DNA of 64,000 nt, taken from contig NZ_JBEPTL010000008.1 of the NCBI RefSeq assembly GCF_040549465.1, forward strand, positions 1 through 64,000. Direction: 5' to 3'. The notes beneath the pieces were generated by a model, which was not told the DNA's origin, ran no database searches, and worked only from the letters and a program-made list of their open reading frames with translations. Origin of the DNA: Lacisediminihabitans sp040549465. Its GTDB lineage: Bacteria; Actinomycetota; Actinomycetes; Actinomycetales; Microbacteriaceae. This document shows, piece by piece, positions 8,682-17,147 of the stretch (position 1 is the stretch's first letter; each line of letters opens with the position of its first letter). The translations under genes and the position numbers were made by a program.

Positions 8682-8993
8682 ATGCCCAAGAAATATCCCC
8701 TCGAGTTTCGTGAGCGTGCGACTCGAATGGCCCTGGATCTTCTGCCTGATTGCCCGTCTCCCTGGGCGATGTTCAGAGCATCAGAGCTCTTGGTGTATTA
8801 CTCAGCGGCTCGGCGCCGCGATGTCGCATTTTGCGCGACCTGTCGTCGCGCTGACGACGACCGTGATATCAGCGCTCTGCAGTTTCTTCCACATCTCGCC
8901 AGTAATTTCCGGGGACGCGACCATGACGGTCGCGCAACCGTTTACCTCGGTGAACGGTCAAAGACCTGGTCTGACCAGTCCCCAGACAAATGA
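8682..8993 (+). pseudogene. Remnant of an IS-element transposase OrfA
   Basis: After an AAAGGA ribosome site the frame opens with MPKKYPLEFRERATRMALD and continues to about PSPWAMFRA. This is the N-terminus of transposase OrfA proteins of the IS3-like type. From about codon 35 it departs from any transposase pattern and runs to a stop at 103 codons, so the rest of the element has been lost or replaced. No partner OrfB and no terminal repeats are visible. It records an old insertion between the importer operon and the second LysR gene. Confidence 0.6.
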
Positions 8994-9382
8994 AACCTCA
9001 ACTCGGCCGCGGCACGGATTACTAGTAGATCAGTTCAAACACGGGGTCCTGCAGTGCATGAAAAACAGACAGTAGCGCCGGCGAGGAGAGTTTCTATCGG
9101 GTAGAAACCGGGAACGTGCTCGGCTGACCGCCAGGAGAGTAGCCGCCACTCCGCGGAACGTATTACCGTCAGATGACGTGGCGGAATCATTACTTCAACT
9201 TGAAAGCGAGGCTCCTGAGACGTGTACGAGAACGACGTCTGAGACGCCGCCTGACGTGTCTAGTGCGAGGGTGCTGCGTGGGGTTATGGTCATGCTTCCA
9301 CTTGACCCTGGTCGATATGCTGAAGATCAAGAGTGTTGAAGGTTTTCTGTCTGCAGGATTGATGTCGAGCTAACCTAGTCTC
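8994..9382. other. Gene-free stretch with a small inverted repeat
   Basis: No coding frame is convincing. The only structure I see is a perfect hairpin at 9090-9108 (GTTTCTA, 5-nt loop, TAGAAAC). It lacks a T-run, so a terminator is not supported. The promoter of the LysR gene that starts at 9383 must lie in its right part, but no clear -35/-10 pair stands out. Confidence 0.4.
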
Positions 9383-10243
9383 GTGGATCCGCGCTTGCTC
9401 CGCTACTTCGTTGCCGTCGCTGAAGAACGAAACATTGGCCGAGCCGCGGTGCGGCTCCGAATGACCCAGCCGCCTCTCAGTCGTGCCATTAAGGAACTTG
9501 AGACGGACCTCGGCGTCGCCTTGCTTGAACGTACATCAAACGGCGTGTCGCTTACGCCAGCGGGAACGGTTCTCCTGGATGAGGCGCGGGCTCTCTTAGA
9601 GCGAGCGGACCGGGCGCGGTCACGGGTTTCTGCCGCGGGAGGGGCAGCCTCGCTCACAATCGGAACCCTTGTCGACAGCGCCGAACAGACCGGGGGTCGG
9701 CTGGCCGAGAGATTCCGTGCACGACATCCGGGCATCGACATCCGAATCCGGGAGGCCGACCTCGCCGATCCGACCACTGGACTCCGCGCGGGGCTCGTCG
9801 ACGTCGCCCTCACCCGGGTACCGTTTACGCTCGCCGGCATCAGCTACCAGACCCTCCGATCAGACCCGGTCGGTGTCGTGCTTCGCGCGGATGACCCGCT
9901 CGCAGGTCGCGAAAGCCTCACACTCAGCGACGTTTCTGAACGTCGCTGGTTCCAGTTTCCCACCGGCACCGACCCGATATGGTGCGCCTACTGGAATGGT
10001 GACGCTCCGTTGGAAACACGGCGAGAGGGACCCGTCGTCCGAACCGTCACCGAATGTCTCCAGGCGGTTCTGTGGAACGGGACCATTGGCCTCACCCCAC
10101 TCGTGCACGCACTCCCGGAAGGGCTCACTGCGGTCAGGCTCGTTGACATGCCCCCCAGTCGAACGGTTGTCGCCTGGAACACTGGGACCTCCAACCCACT
10201 CATTCAATCGCTGGTTGAGATCGCACGCGCCGTGTACCGCTAA
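9383..10243 (+). CDS. LysR-family transcriptional regulator
   Basis: This is a 286-residue protein starting with GTG. It has the LysR winged helix at residues 1-60 (MDPRLLRYFVAVAEERN, then TQPPLSRAIKELE) and a substrate-binding domain over 88-280. It is followed on the same strand by a metallo-beta-lactamase-fold gene about 100 bp downstream, its probable target or co-transcribed partner. It is distinct from the LysR protein at the left edge. The effector is unknown. None of the four shared GntR-type operators lies near it. Confidence 0.92.
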   Translation: MDPRLLRYFVAVAEERNIGRAAVRLRMTQPPLSRAIKELETDLGVALLERTSNGVSLTPAGTVLLDEARALLERADRARSRVSAAGGAASLTIGTLVDSAEQTGGRLAERFRARHPGIDIRIREADLADPTTGLRAGLVDVALTRVPFTLAGISYQTLRSDPVGVVLRADDPLAGRESLTLSDVSERRWFQFPTGTDPIWCAYWNGDAPLETRREGPVVRTVTECLQAVLWNGTIGLTPLVHALPEGLTAVRLVDMPPSRTVVAWNTGTSNPLIQSLVEIARAVYR

Positions 10244-10350
10244 GCGATACCCGCGAGGTATGGACGGTGACGAAGAAGTGTTGGACGCCACTCACCCTGG
10301 GCATTGGAGTGGAAGAAGCCAAACTCCCTCAAATAAGGACGTGCACGCGC

Positions 10351-11253
10351 ATGAATGACACCCGGCAGTCGGAGCTCGCAGGAACGTACACGCCTCCGAT
10401 CGTGAAAGGCGATCCGGTCGAGATCTCAACCAACGTCTACGTCATCCCCGACCACCGTGTCTCCCTGGTACCGAATATCGGAATTGTCGTGGGCGACAGC
10501 GCCTCATTGGTCATCGACACCGGGGTCGGTCGTCGAAACGGAGCCTACGTGCTCGATCAGGCAAAGCGGCTTACAGGATCACGACCCCTCTATCTCGCCG
10601 TCACCCAGCTCGACCCTGGCCATGGCTTCGGCGCGCAGTCCTTCGCAGGGGAGGCCACCATCATCTACAGCACATCGCAACGAACGCGCCTCCGCGAGAA
10701 CGCCCCTTCGTACGCGGAACCTTTTATCGGACTGGGCACAGAGGTCGCAGCGGAGTTCGAAGGACTAGAACTTGTCGACTCGACCCTGACCTACTCGGGG
10801 TCTCTCGAGATCGACCTCGGCGGAACACGAGCCGTTCTTCGTGACTGGGGAGTGTCACACACAGCCGACGACCAGACCATCACGATCGACAGTCGTGTCC
10901 TATTCGGCGGCGACCTTTTTCAAACCCGAATGTTCCCCATCATCCCCTACGTCCCCCCCTTCGACACCCACTTTGACGGCGACCGATGGATCGATGCGCT
11001 CGACGAACTTGTCGCCCTCGACATTCCGGTCGTCGTGCCGGGACACGGCGAAGTAACCGACACCGATCAGATCCGGGGGGTTCGTGACTATCTTGACTAC
11101 GTGCGTACCGCCTCTCGCCGGCTGCGAAGCGAGGGAGTCTCGCTTGAGGAGGCGGGTACGCGTATCGAGGAATACTCGATGACTCAGTGGCCAACATGGG
11201 GAGCGCCCCGATGGGTCAGGTCTCTGGTGAAGGCCTTCTACACCGGGGCATGA
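10351..11253 (+). CDS. MBL-fold protein with degenerate metal site
   Basis: This is a 300-residue protein (ATG at 10351, AAGGAC 11 bp upstream) of the metallo-beta-lactamase fold. It is clearly paralogous to the convergent gene that ends 4 bp away; both share VPNIGI, VIDTG, FGAQ, GDL and VPGHG motifs. The usual HxHx(D/E)H zinc motif is here Q86-x-D88-x-G90-H91, so two of the histidines and the acidic residue are lost. The later His (SHTADDQ) and PGHG remain. It may be a non-hydrolytic sensor or binding protein, use an altered metal site, or be decaying. The reading frame itself is intact. Confidence 0.82.
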   Translation: MNDTRQSELAGTYTPPIVKGDPVEISTNVYVIPDHRVSLVPNIGIVVGDSASLVIDTGVGRRNGAYVLDQAKRLTGSRPLYLAVTQLDPGHGFGAQSFAGEATIIYSTSQRTRLRENAPSYAEPFIGLGTEVAAEFEGLELVDSTLTYSGSLEIDLGGTRAVLRDWGVSHTADDQTITIDSRVLFGGDLFQTRMFPIIPYVPPFDTHFDGDRWIDALDELVALDIPVVVPGHGEVTDTDQIRGVRDYLDYVRTASRRLRSEGVSLEEAGTRIEEYSMTQWPTWGAPRWVRSLVKAFYTGA

Positions 11254-11256
11254 TCA

Positions 11257-12147
11257 TCAGGCAGCCCGCTCAGCCAGAAGGCAGGCGACGCCTGTGCCAA
11301 TCCATTCACGACCGGCCCAATTCGGGTGGCGTTCGATGAGCACCGCGGTGACCTCGTCCTTTACTTGGTCGTCAGAGAGACCCGCCTCCGCCCTGCTCCA
11401 GGTCTCGTCACGCAGCTCCCTGATGTAGTCGCGCACCTGCAACAAGAGCTCAGGTCCACCGACGTCGCCGTGCCCCGGCACAACCACACTGGGTGCGCTC
11501 GCGACCAGGCCATCCATGACATCGAGCCAGAGAACGCCAGACACATCCACGTCGTGTGGCGGAAACCAAGGGAATATCGCGAATTGACTCGCTTCGACTA
11601 GGTCGCCGGTGAACATAACTTCGTCGACGACAACCACCTGGTCACCCTTGCTATGGCCGCGACCCGTCGGCCGCAACTCAACGGTGCGTCCTCCCAAATC
11701 GAGGGTGTATGAATCCGTCTCATACACGACGTCAGGCTGGACGACCTCTACGCCCTCCAGTTGCTTTGCGACGGCCTCGCCGAGTCCGCGAAACATCTGG
11801 AGGTAGGGGCCGCCTTTGTTGGCAAGGTCCTGTGCCTGCGCAGCATTCGCGATGTACGTCGCCTTGTCAACGAAGACTTGCGCGCCGAAGGCGTGTTCGG
11901 GGTGGAAATGTGTGGTCGTGAGGTACAGCCGACGCCCGGCGGCGACTTCGAGGGCGTAGTCCAAAACCCGTTGGGCATTGACAGGCCCCATCCCGGTGTC
12001 GATGACGAGGACGCCGTCCGACCCGGAGATAATGCCAATATTTGGAACGAGGTCGACGTTGCGGTTCGGGATGACGAGCAAGCCGGGAGCCAACTCGGTC
12101 ACTTCCGAAATGGTGACGATTGGTTCGGGTGTGGCGTTGTCTGACAT
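11257..12147 (-). CDS. MBL-fold metallo-hydrolase
   Basis: This is a 296-residue metallo-beta-lactamase-fold hydrolase with an intact metal-binding set: H80-x-H82-x-E84-H85 (THFHPEH), a His in RGHSKGDQ, Asp in FTGDL and VPGHGD near the C-terminus. It is expected to hydrolyse an ester, lactone or thioester using two metal ions. It follows the catabolic amidohydrolase gene on the same strand after a 107-bp gap, so it may be the last gene of that operon or have its own promoter. It is a paralogue of the degenerate protein encoded convergently. Confidence 0.88.
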   Translation of the reverse strand: MSDNATPEPIVTISEVTELAPGLLVIPNRNVDLVPNIGIISGSDGVLVIDTGMGPVNAQRVLDYALEVAAGRRLYLTTTHFHPEHAFGAQVFVDKATYIANAAQAQDLANKGGPYLQMFRGLGEAVAKQLEGVEVVQPDVVYETDSYTLDLGGRTVELRPTGRGHSKGDQVVVVDEVMFTGDLVEASQFAIFPWFPPHDVDVSGVLWLDVMDGLVASAPSVVVPGHGDVGGPELLLQVRDYIRELRDETWSRAEAGLSDDQVKDEVTAVLIERHPNWAGREWIGTGVACLLAERAA

Positions 12148-12254
12148 GGTGCTGAGCTCCTTCGACGTGCACTTTTAGGGGTAAGTCCAGTAGACCCGCT
12201 GATCTCCCGGACGTCCAACACCCGCTGAAGACTCTTGATACCGACGGAGTATGG

Positions 12255-13658
12255 CTACCCGAACATTCCCGCCCAGACCTGCTGCACAGCATCTCGCGGC
12301 AAAGCCGCGTACCGGGCACGCACTCGATCGGCGGCGCCTGATACCTGCCGCCGGAGGCGATCGAGGTCAATATCGACCATCATCCCATCGCGCTTGACTA
12401 TCTCGCCCTCGACGATGACGGTGTCAACTTCCGCTGGCGAGGTGGAAAAAAGCACAGTCGCGATAGCATCGCCGCCCGAGGCGAGAGTATCCGGACGCAC
12501 GATGATGACGTCGCCGCGTTTACCGGGAGTTAGCGTGCCGATTTCGTCACCCATTCCGAGAGATTCCGCAGCGATCCGCGTTGCGAGTTCAAGAACGTCA
12601 CGCGCCCGCCAATCGATCTTGGTGGGCAGGGCACCGGTCCGCTGCGCTGCGGTCATCCGCTCTACCTGCAGCAGCAGACGGGCCTGCTGGATGATGTCGG
12701 CCCGCGAGTAGCTCGAAAGGTCGGTTCCGAGGCTCGCGCTGCCGCCGATTTCGACGTAGCGCCGCGCAATGAGTGGACCGGTTCCCATCCCGCATTCGAT
12801 GTCGGGAGTAGTGCAGATCCCCACTCGCGCGGCGGCCAGAGCTGTGAGGTCGTCGTCGCTCAGGTGATTGCAGTGCGTGAGTGACGTGTGCTCGGGCCAC
12901 TCGCCGTGATCCGCAAGTTCACGCGCAACTGGTTCAGAGGTGCCCGCGTCCCAATGGCCCGTGAGGAGGTAGGGATCCAGCGCGGCAACTCTTTCGAGCA
13001 GCTCTCTGACAGCGATCAAGGGCATGTACGCTGCCGACTCGGGAAGTGCAATGCCGAGTCGAAGACGCTGATTAGGTTTAGCGAACAGCAACTCTCGGAT
13101 GCGGACGAAATTGGAGTCGTGCCATTCGTCCGGCGCGCGCGTGATCAGTTCTCGGACCTCATCGGGGTCGACAACGTCCCCTGAAGCGAAAACTGGGACG
13201 TTTTGGAGTGCGTAACAGAAGACCCCGCCAACGCGACTATCCAACAACCCTCGAGCGAGGGCATCGGTAATCTCTGGTGACGTCTGCAGATGACTGTGGT
13301 CAACAACCGTAGTAATTCCCGCCGCGAGTGACTCCACACCTCCGAGATAGTTGGCAAAGTAAGCGGCATCTGGATCAAAGCAAGCGCAGTACATCGATCT
13401 TGCTTCGACCATGTATTCGGGCAATGTCCAGTCCGCCGCGGCCCCGCGAAGCAGGGACTGCCAGAGGTGCCGGTGGCCGTCAACCAGACCGGGCAGAACG
13501 ACCGCTCCCCTCGCATCGACGACCACAGCGTCGCCAGGGTCCAGCCCCACTCCGACGGCCGAGACGCGACCATCGACGATGAGCACGTCCCCACTGGGAA
13601 TGTCACCGATCTCCGGATCCATGCTCAGAACATGTCCGCCTTGGACGAGAACGTGCAT
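12255..13658 (-). CDS. Amidohydrolase of the chlorohydrolase/cytosine-deaminase type
   Basis: This is a 467-residue TIM-barrel amidohydrolase. Metal ligands are visible: H62 and H64 (DGHRHLW), the His of TGHWD, the HCNH segment and the Asp of LGTDLSS. Small beta-sandwich portions flank the barrel, as in the TRZ/ATZ branch. These enzymes deaminate or dechlorinate N-heterocycles or hydrolyse cyclic amides. It is the fifth gene of the minus-strand catabolic operon, 16 bp after the FAD oxidase gene. A nitrogen-containing intermediate in the pathway would explain it, but the substrate is not predictable. Confidence 0.9.
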   Translation of the reverse strand: MHVLVQGGHVLSMDPEIGDIPSGDVLIVDGRVSAVGVGLDPGDAVVVDARGAVVLPGLVDGHRHLWQSLLRGAAADWTLPEYMVEARSMYCACFDPDAAYFANYLGGVESLAAGITTVVDHSHLQTSPEITDALARGLLDSRVGGVFCYALQNVPVFASGDVVDPDEVRELITRAPDEWHDSNFVRIRELLFAKPNQRLRLGIALPESAAYMPLIAVRELLERVAALDPYLLTGHWDAGTSEPVARELADHGEWPEHTSLTHCNHLSDDDLTALAAARVGICTTPDIECGMGTGPLIARRYVEIGGSASLGTDLSSYSRADIIQQARLLLQVERMTAAQRTGALPTKIDWRARDVLELATRIAAESLGMGDEIGTLTPGKRGDVIIVRPDTLASGGDAIATVLFSTSPAEVDTVIVEGEIVKRDGMMVDIDLDRLRRQVSGAADRVRARYAALPRDAVQQVWAGMFG

Positions 13659-13674
13659 TATTGCAGCCTCCTTC

Positions 13675-15099
13675 TCACGCCGATTCGACAGCGCGTGTCA
13701 CGTTCTTGTTGTAGGCGAATCGGTTATTCGGATCCCACACACGTTTCAACTCAACAATGCGGTCCCATTTGTCCTGCGAGCCATACGCCCCGCGAAGCCA
13801 CTCGGGACCACGGTCGGCGGTCAGGTTGGTGTAGGCGTTGGTTGCGAGATCGGTGGAGAATTCGGCGATGGTGACGTCGACCCACGGCGAATATTCTGAG
13901 TCGTCGGAACCGTCGTCCCACTCCGACGCAACTTCCAATAACCATTGCGCGCCGATTCGTGAGAACGCGGCGGAATCCTCATCGGCGTCAAGCAGCGCAC
14001 CGCCCAGCACTGGGAAGGTGATCAAACAGCTGGGCAATGGGGATTTGGGGCGTGGAGAGTTTGTGATCGCAGCCACAGCCTTGCGAGCAATATCGCCATT
14101 CAACCCGGAGAGGTAGCCCCCTACCATGTACTGTCGGCGCCCGGGCGGCTCGAACGCATCGACGATCGAGTTCGCTTCCAGCCAGGTTGATGGAGCGACC
14201 ATATCCGCCATCGGAGAAGCCAACCCGATTAGGCCGCTGATCGCGGCCGGATAGCTCTCCACACTCCCCGTGTAGACCACGAGCGCGACAAGGATAGGTG
14301 TGCCGACGATGAAGTCGGGAAGTCCAGGTAGCGGTGGGGCCAACAGAACTAGGAAGTTGCAGGAGAGCGAACGGGGAGCATCCGCCATTACCGAATCGAT
14401 ACCATCGAAGATACGGGGCGCGTCGTCGGCCGAAAAAATGATGAGACCGCTGACTACCTTCGGACCCACTTCGTGCCCTTGATACGTCAACGAAGTAGCG
14501 ATGCCGAGGTTATGGCCCGCTCCCTTCATGCCCCAAAACAATTCTGCGTTGCTGTCGGCAGACGCTGTGATGGCGCTCCCATCTGCGGTGACGAGCTCGA
14601 TTGAGATTAGGTTGTCGACTGTCGCTCCGAAGCGTCGGGCGTTGTGTCCGATTCCTCCGCCTAGGGTGAGGCCCGCCGCGCCGGTGTCGGAAACGACGCC
14701 AGCAGGGACGATCAGTCCGTACTCCTGGGTGGCGGCGTCCATCCGCCCAAGCTTGACGCCCGATTGAATTGTCACTCGGTTCGTCGACGGATCGATCGTG
14801 ACGTCCTGAAGCTTGGCGGTATCGACAACTAGGGCACCCTCGGGCATGGCATTGCCGTCGATACCATGCCCACCACCGCAGACCGCGACCGGAATGTTGT
14901 GACTTGCCGCATATTTCATCGCGGTGACGACGTCGTCGACGTCGAGTGGTTGCACGATCAGTGCCGGCAACTCGTCGTCGCGGCGCATGTTCCAGATCTG
15001 CCGCGCCTCAGGGTAATCGTGATCCCCAGGGCGCAGGGTGGGGCCTCGGAACGTCGGCGGGAAATCGGTGAAGCGGATGGGGATAGTGTCAGTGCTCAT
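13675..15099 (-). CDS. FAD-binding oxidoreductase, berberine-bridge/6-hydroxynicotine oxidase type
   Basis: This is a 474-residue protein. The start at 15099 is chosen for its CGGAGAAAC ribosome site; a longer frame upstream lacks one. It has a PCMH-type FAD-binding domain (about 45-215) with GGGHG, where the His could carry covalently bound FAD, and a LGGGIGHNARRFG segment. The C-terminus ends with the BBE-type NNRFAYNKN motif. Family members oxidise alcohols, amines or ring C-N bonds with oxygen as acceptor. It sits 16 bp from both neighbours inside the five-gene operon. Substrate unknown. Confidence 0.9.
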   Translation of the reverse strand: MSTDTIPIRFTDFPPTFRGPTLRPGDHDYPEARQIWNMRRDDELPALIVQPLDVDDVVTAMKYAASHNIPVAVCGGGHGIDGNAMPEGALVVDTAKLQDVTIDPSTNRVTIQSGVKLGRMDAATQEYGLIVPAGVVSDTGAAGLTLGGGIGHNARRFGATVDNLISIELVTADGSAITASADSNAELFWGMKGAGHNLGIATSLTYQGHEVGPKVVSGLIIFSADDAPRIFDGIDSVMADAPRSLSCNFLVLLAPPLPGLPDFIVGTPILVALVVYTGSVESYPAAISGLIGLASPMADMVAPSTWLEANSIVDAFEPPGRRQYMVGGYLSGLNGDIARKAVAAITNSPRPKSPLPSCLITFPVLGGALLDADEDSAAFSRIGAQWLLEVASEWDDGSDDSEYSPWVDVTIAEFSTDLATNAYTNLTADRGPEWLRGAYGSQDKWDRIVELKRVWDPNNRFAYNKNVTRAVESA

Positions 15100-15115
15100 G
15101 GTTTCTCCGAGGCGA

Positions 15116-16120
15116 TCAGGTGTCAAGAAGCTCGGGGGCGAAAATCTCGTCGACAGTAAGACGACGCTTGGACAGCCCCTGTTCATACGTGTAACGCAGG
15201 AATGTATCGATGTTTTTACGGTTCGCGTCTATCCCGTAGGGCCACCAGTTGTCACCGAGTAGCTTCCGGTTGCGTTCGTAGAGGTGGTCGAACCAGGGTG
15301 AGGTGACATCGATGTGGTGGTCCATCAGTCCGTGCTCGAGGCGAGCCATCTCCACATCCCGTGAGGCGCAGAATGCGTCGAAGACGCGGCGAGCCAAACC
15401 GGGGTGCGTGTCGAGGAGGTCACGACGGATCACCACGGTGTGCATGATCGGGTATATCCCGGTGCGTTTGAAATACTCGCGCTCAACCTCTTCGGCGTTC
15501 GGGAACAGGCGCGCCACATTCGGAGAACCGTCGGTGAACGCTCTCGGGACGAGAGCTGTGATGAGTGCATCGATCTCACCGGCTTCGAGCATGGGACCAA
15601 GACCCTTACCGTCCGGTGCGAGTTTCACGTCGACGCTGTCAGGATGGATGAATGGGATGAAGTCGAACGGTTTCATTGGCCAGTCAACACCGCCGATGAC
15701 CCATTTGGACTGCTCGGGTGTCACCCCGTAGTCGTCGGAAAGGATGCCTTTGGGCCAGATTCCCGCATCGTGGCCGTAGGTGGCGAACTCGCCGATCGTC
15801 TTTCCTGCGAGGTCCTCGGGCTTCGTAATCCCGCTGTTCGTGTTGACGTAGATCGCGGTGTGACGGAATCGGCGGTTGGGAAATACCGGGATCGCCACGA
15901 ACGGGGATTCCTTGCCCCACTCGAGCGTACGGAGGTAGAACGTGAGGCCGAGTTCAGACACGTCGTATTTGCGGTTTCGCACCATGTTCTCGAAGATGTC
16001 AGAGACGATTCGTCCGCTCTCGAATGTGGCATCCGCGCCCTCGATGGCGACGGTGCCATCGAAGAGTGAACGCGCGTGGTCGTAGTGCCATAGGCCTACG
16101 CTCAACTCTAGATTGCTCAT
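15116..16120 (-). CDS. 4,5-dihydroxyphthalate decarboxylase-like protein
   Basis: This is a 334-residue protein resembling Pht5/4,5-dihydroxyphthalate decarboxylase, which has the fold of type 2 periplasmic-binding proteins but is cytoplasmic. There is no signal peptide from the start at 16120, which has an AAAGGA ribosome site. Recognisable segments are GLWHYDHARSLFDGTV, PEDLAGKTIGEFATYGHD and PIMHTVVIRRDLLDTHP. Family members remove a ring carboxylate from an ortho-dihydroxylated aromatic acid. It lies between the gamma-resorcylate-decarboxylase-like gene and the FAD oxidase gene. The exact substrate is uncertain. Confidence 0.85.
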   Translation of the reverse strand: MSNLELSVGLWHYDHARSLFDGTVAIEGADATFESGRIVSDIFENMVRNRKYDVSELGLTFYLRTLEWGKESPFVAIPVFPNRRFRHTAIYVNTNSGITKPEDLAGKTIGEFATYGHDAGIWPKGILSDDYGVTPEQSKWVIGGVDWPMKPFDFIPFIHPDSVDVKLAPDGKGLGPMLEAGEIDALITALVPRAFTDGSPNVARLFPNAEEVEREYFKRTGIYPIMHTVVIRRDLLDTHPGLARRVFDAFCASRDVEMARLEHGLMDHHIDVTSPWFDHLYERNRKLLGDNWWPYGIDANRKNIDTFLRYTYEQGLSKRRLTVDEIFAPELLDT

Positions 16121-16155
16121 GAGGGGTTCCTTTCTGGGGTTGGATGAAGCGATTT

Positions 16156-17145
16156 CTACCTGAGGATGCCTGAGCAGAGGCGATCCCAATTCCCTGAGGC
16201 GATGCCCTCCTTCTCCTCAGGGCTGAGATCTGCGTCCTCAAGGAATTGACGTGCACCGCCCCGGGAGGCGGGCTCGAAGGGATAGTCCGTAGAGAACAGG
16301 ATCCGGTCGACGCCGATAATCTCTTTCGACCAACCGAGGTAGCGCTGGCTGAGCATCCCGCTCGCGGTGACGTACACGTTAGTGCGCAGATAGTCCGACA
16401 GTGGTCGTGGGAGGTTAGCGAACTGAGAGAGGAGGTCGATTCGTTCGAGATAGAACATGACAACCTCGCCCCAGTGACCCACGACCACCTGAAGCTCGGG
16501 GAACCTGTCGAAGACACCGCTCAGAATCAGACGCAGCAGCTGCACTCCCGCGTCATAGTGCCACCCAATCCGGTGAGATGCGAAAGCCGCCTCGACCGGA
16601 GGTGTGAAACCGCTGTAGTACGCTTCGCGCACACTGGGGAGTGGCGACTGCGGGTGCAGATAGAGCGGAGCATGAAGGGCAGCAGCGGTCTCGAAAATCG
16701 GGAGGAAGTCTGGATGGTCAATCGACTTCTCGCGTGTTCGCCCGAAAACCATCGCGCCGTTCAGCCCAAGCTGGGTGATGGCGCGTTCGAGCTCGCGGGC
16801 TGCGTCGGCCGGCGACGACGTCGCAAGTGTCGCGAACCCCTGGAAGCGGTCAGGATTGCGGCGCACGGCCTCGGCAATGGTGTCGTTGGTAGCGGACTGA
16901 AGGCGCACCGCGTCCCCGCTTTCGAGATTCTGCACACCGGGAGTGCTTAGAGACAGCACCTGCACATCGAGGCCCGTGGCGTCCATCGCCGCGATACGCT
17001 CAGGTCCGACTTCGGCGAGACGTCGGGCATTGTCGCCGACGGACGACGGGGCCAGCGCCAGATCCTGCCACTGCGGCTCAAGTGCCTGCCAGGCGGCGAG
17101 AACGTCGGCCGTCACCACATGCTCCTCAAGGCCGATGAGTTTCAT
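16156..17145 (-). CDS. Amidohydrolase-2 family nonoxidative decarboxylase, gamma-resorcylate decarboxylase-like
   Basis: This is a 329-residue TIM-barrel protein of the ACMSD/gamma-resorcylate decarboxylase group. The metal ligands are arranged as in that group: E7-x-H9 in GLEEHV instead of the HxH of hydrolases, H164 (LYLHPQ), H224 (VGHWGE) and D287 (STDYPFE). These enzymes reversibly decarboxylate hydroxylated benzoates, with Mn or Zn. It starts 2 bp after the upstream dioxygenase stop, so the two are tightly coupled. Decarboxylation of a hydroxybenzoate before or beside ring cleavage is inferred. An ordinary amidohydrolase is less likely given the ExH motif. Confidence 0.88.
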   Translation of the reverse strand: MKLIGLEEHVVTADVLAAWQALEPQWQDLALAPSSVGDNARRLAEVGPERIAAMDATGLDVQVLSLSTPGVQNLESGDAVRLQSATNDTIAEAVRRNPDRFQGFATLATSSPADAARELERAITQLGLNGAMVFGRTREKSIDHPDFLPIFETAAALHAPLYLHPQSPLPSVREAYYSGFTPPVEAAFASHRIGWHYDAGVQLLRLILSGVFDRFPELQVVVGHWGEVVMFYLERIDLLSQFANLPRPLSDYLRTNVYVTASGMLSQRYLGWSKEIIGVDRILFSTDYPFEPASRGGARQFLEDADLSPEEKEGIASGNWDRLCSGILR

Positions 17146-17147
17146 CG

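Noticed and set aside
9090..9108. Perfect hairpin upstream of the second LysR gene considered as terminator
   Set aside because: The stem is 7 bp and AT-rich, with no T-run and no gene immediately upstream, so neither a terminator nor an operator can be supported.
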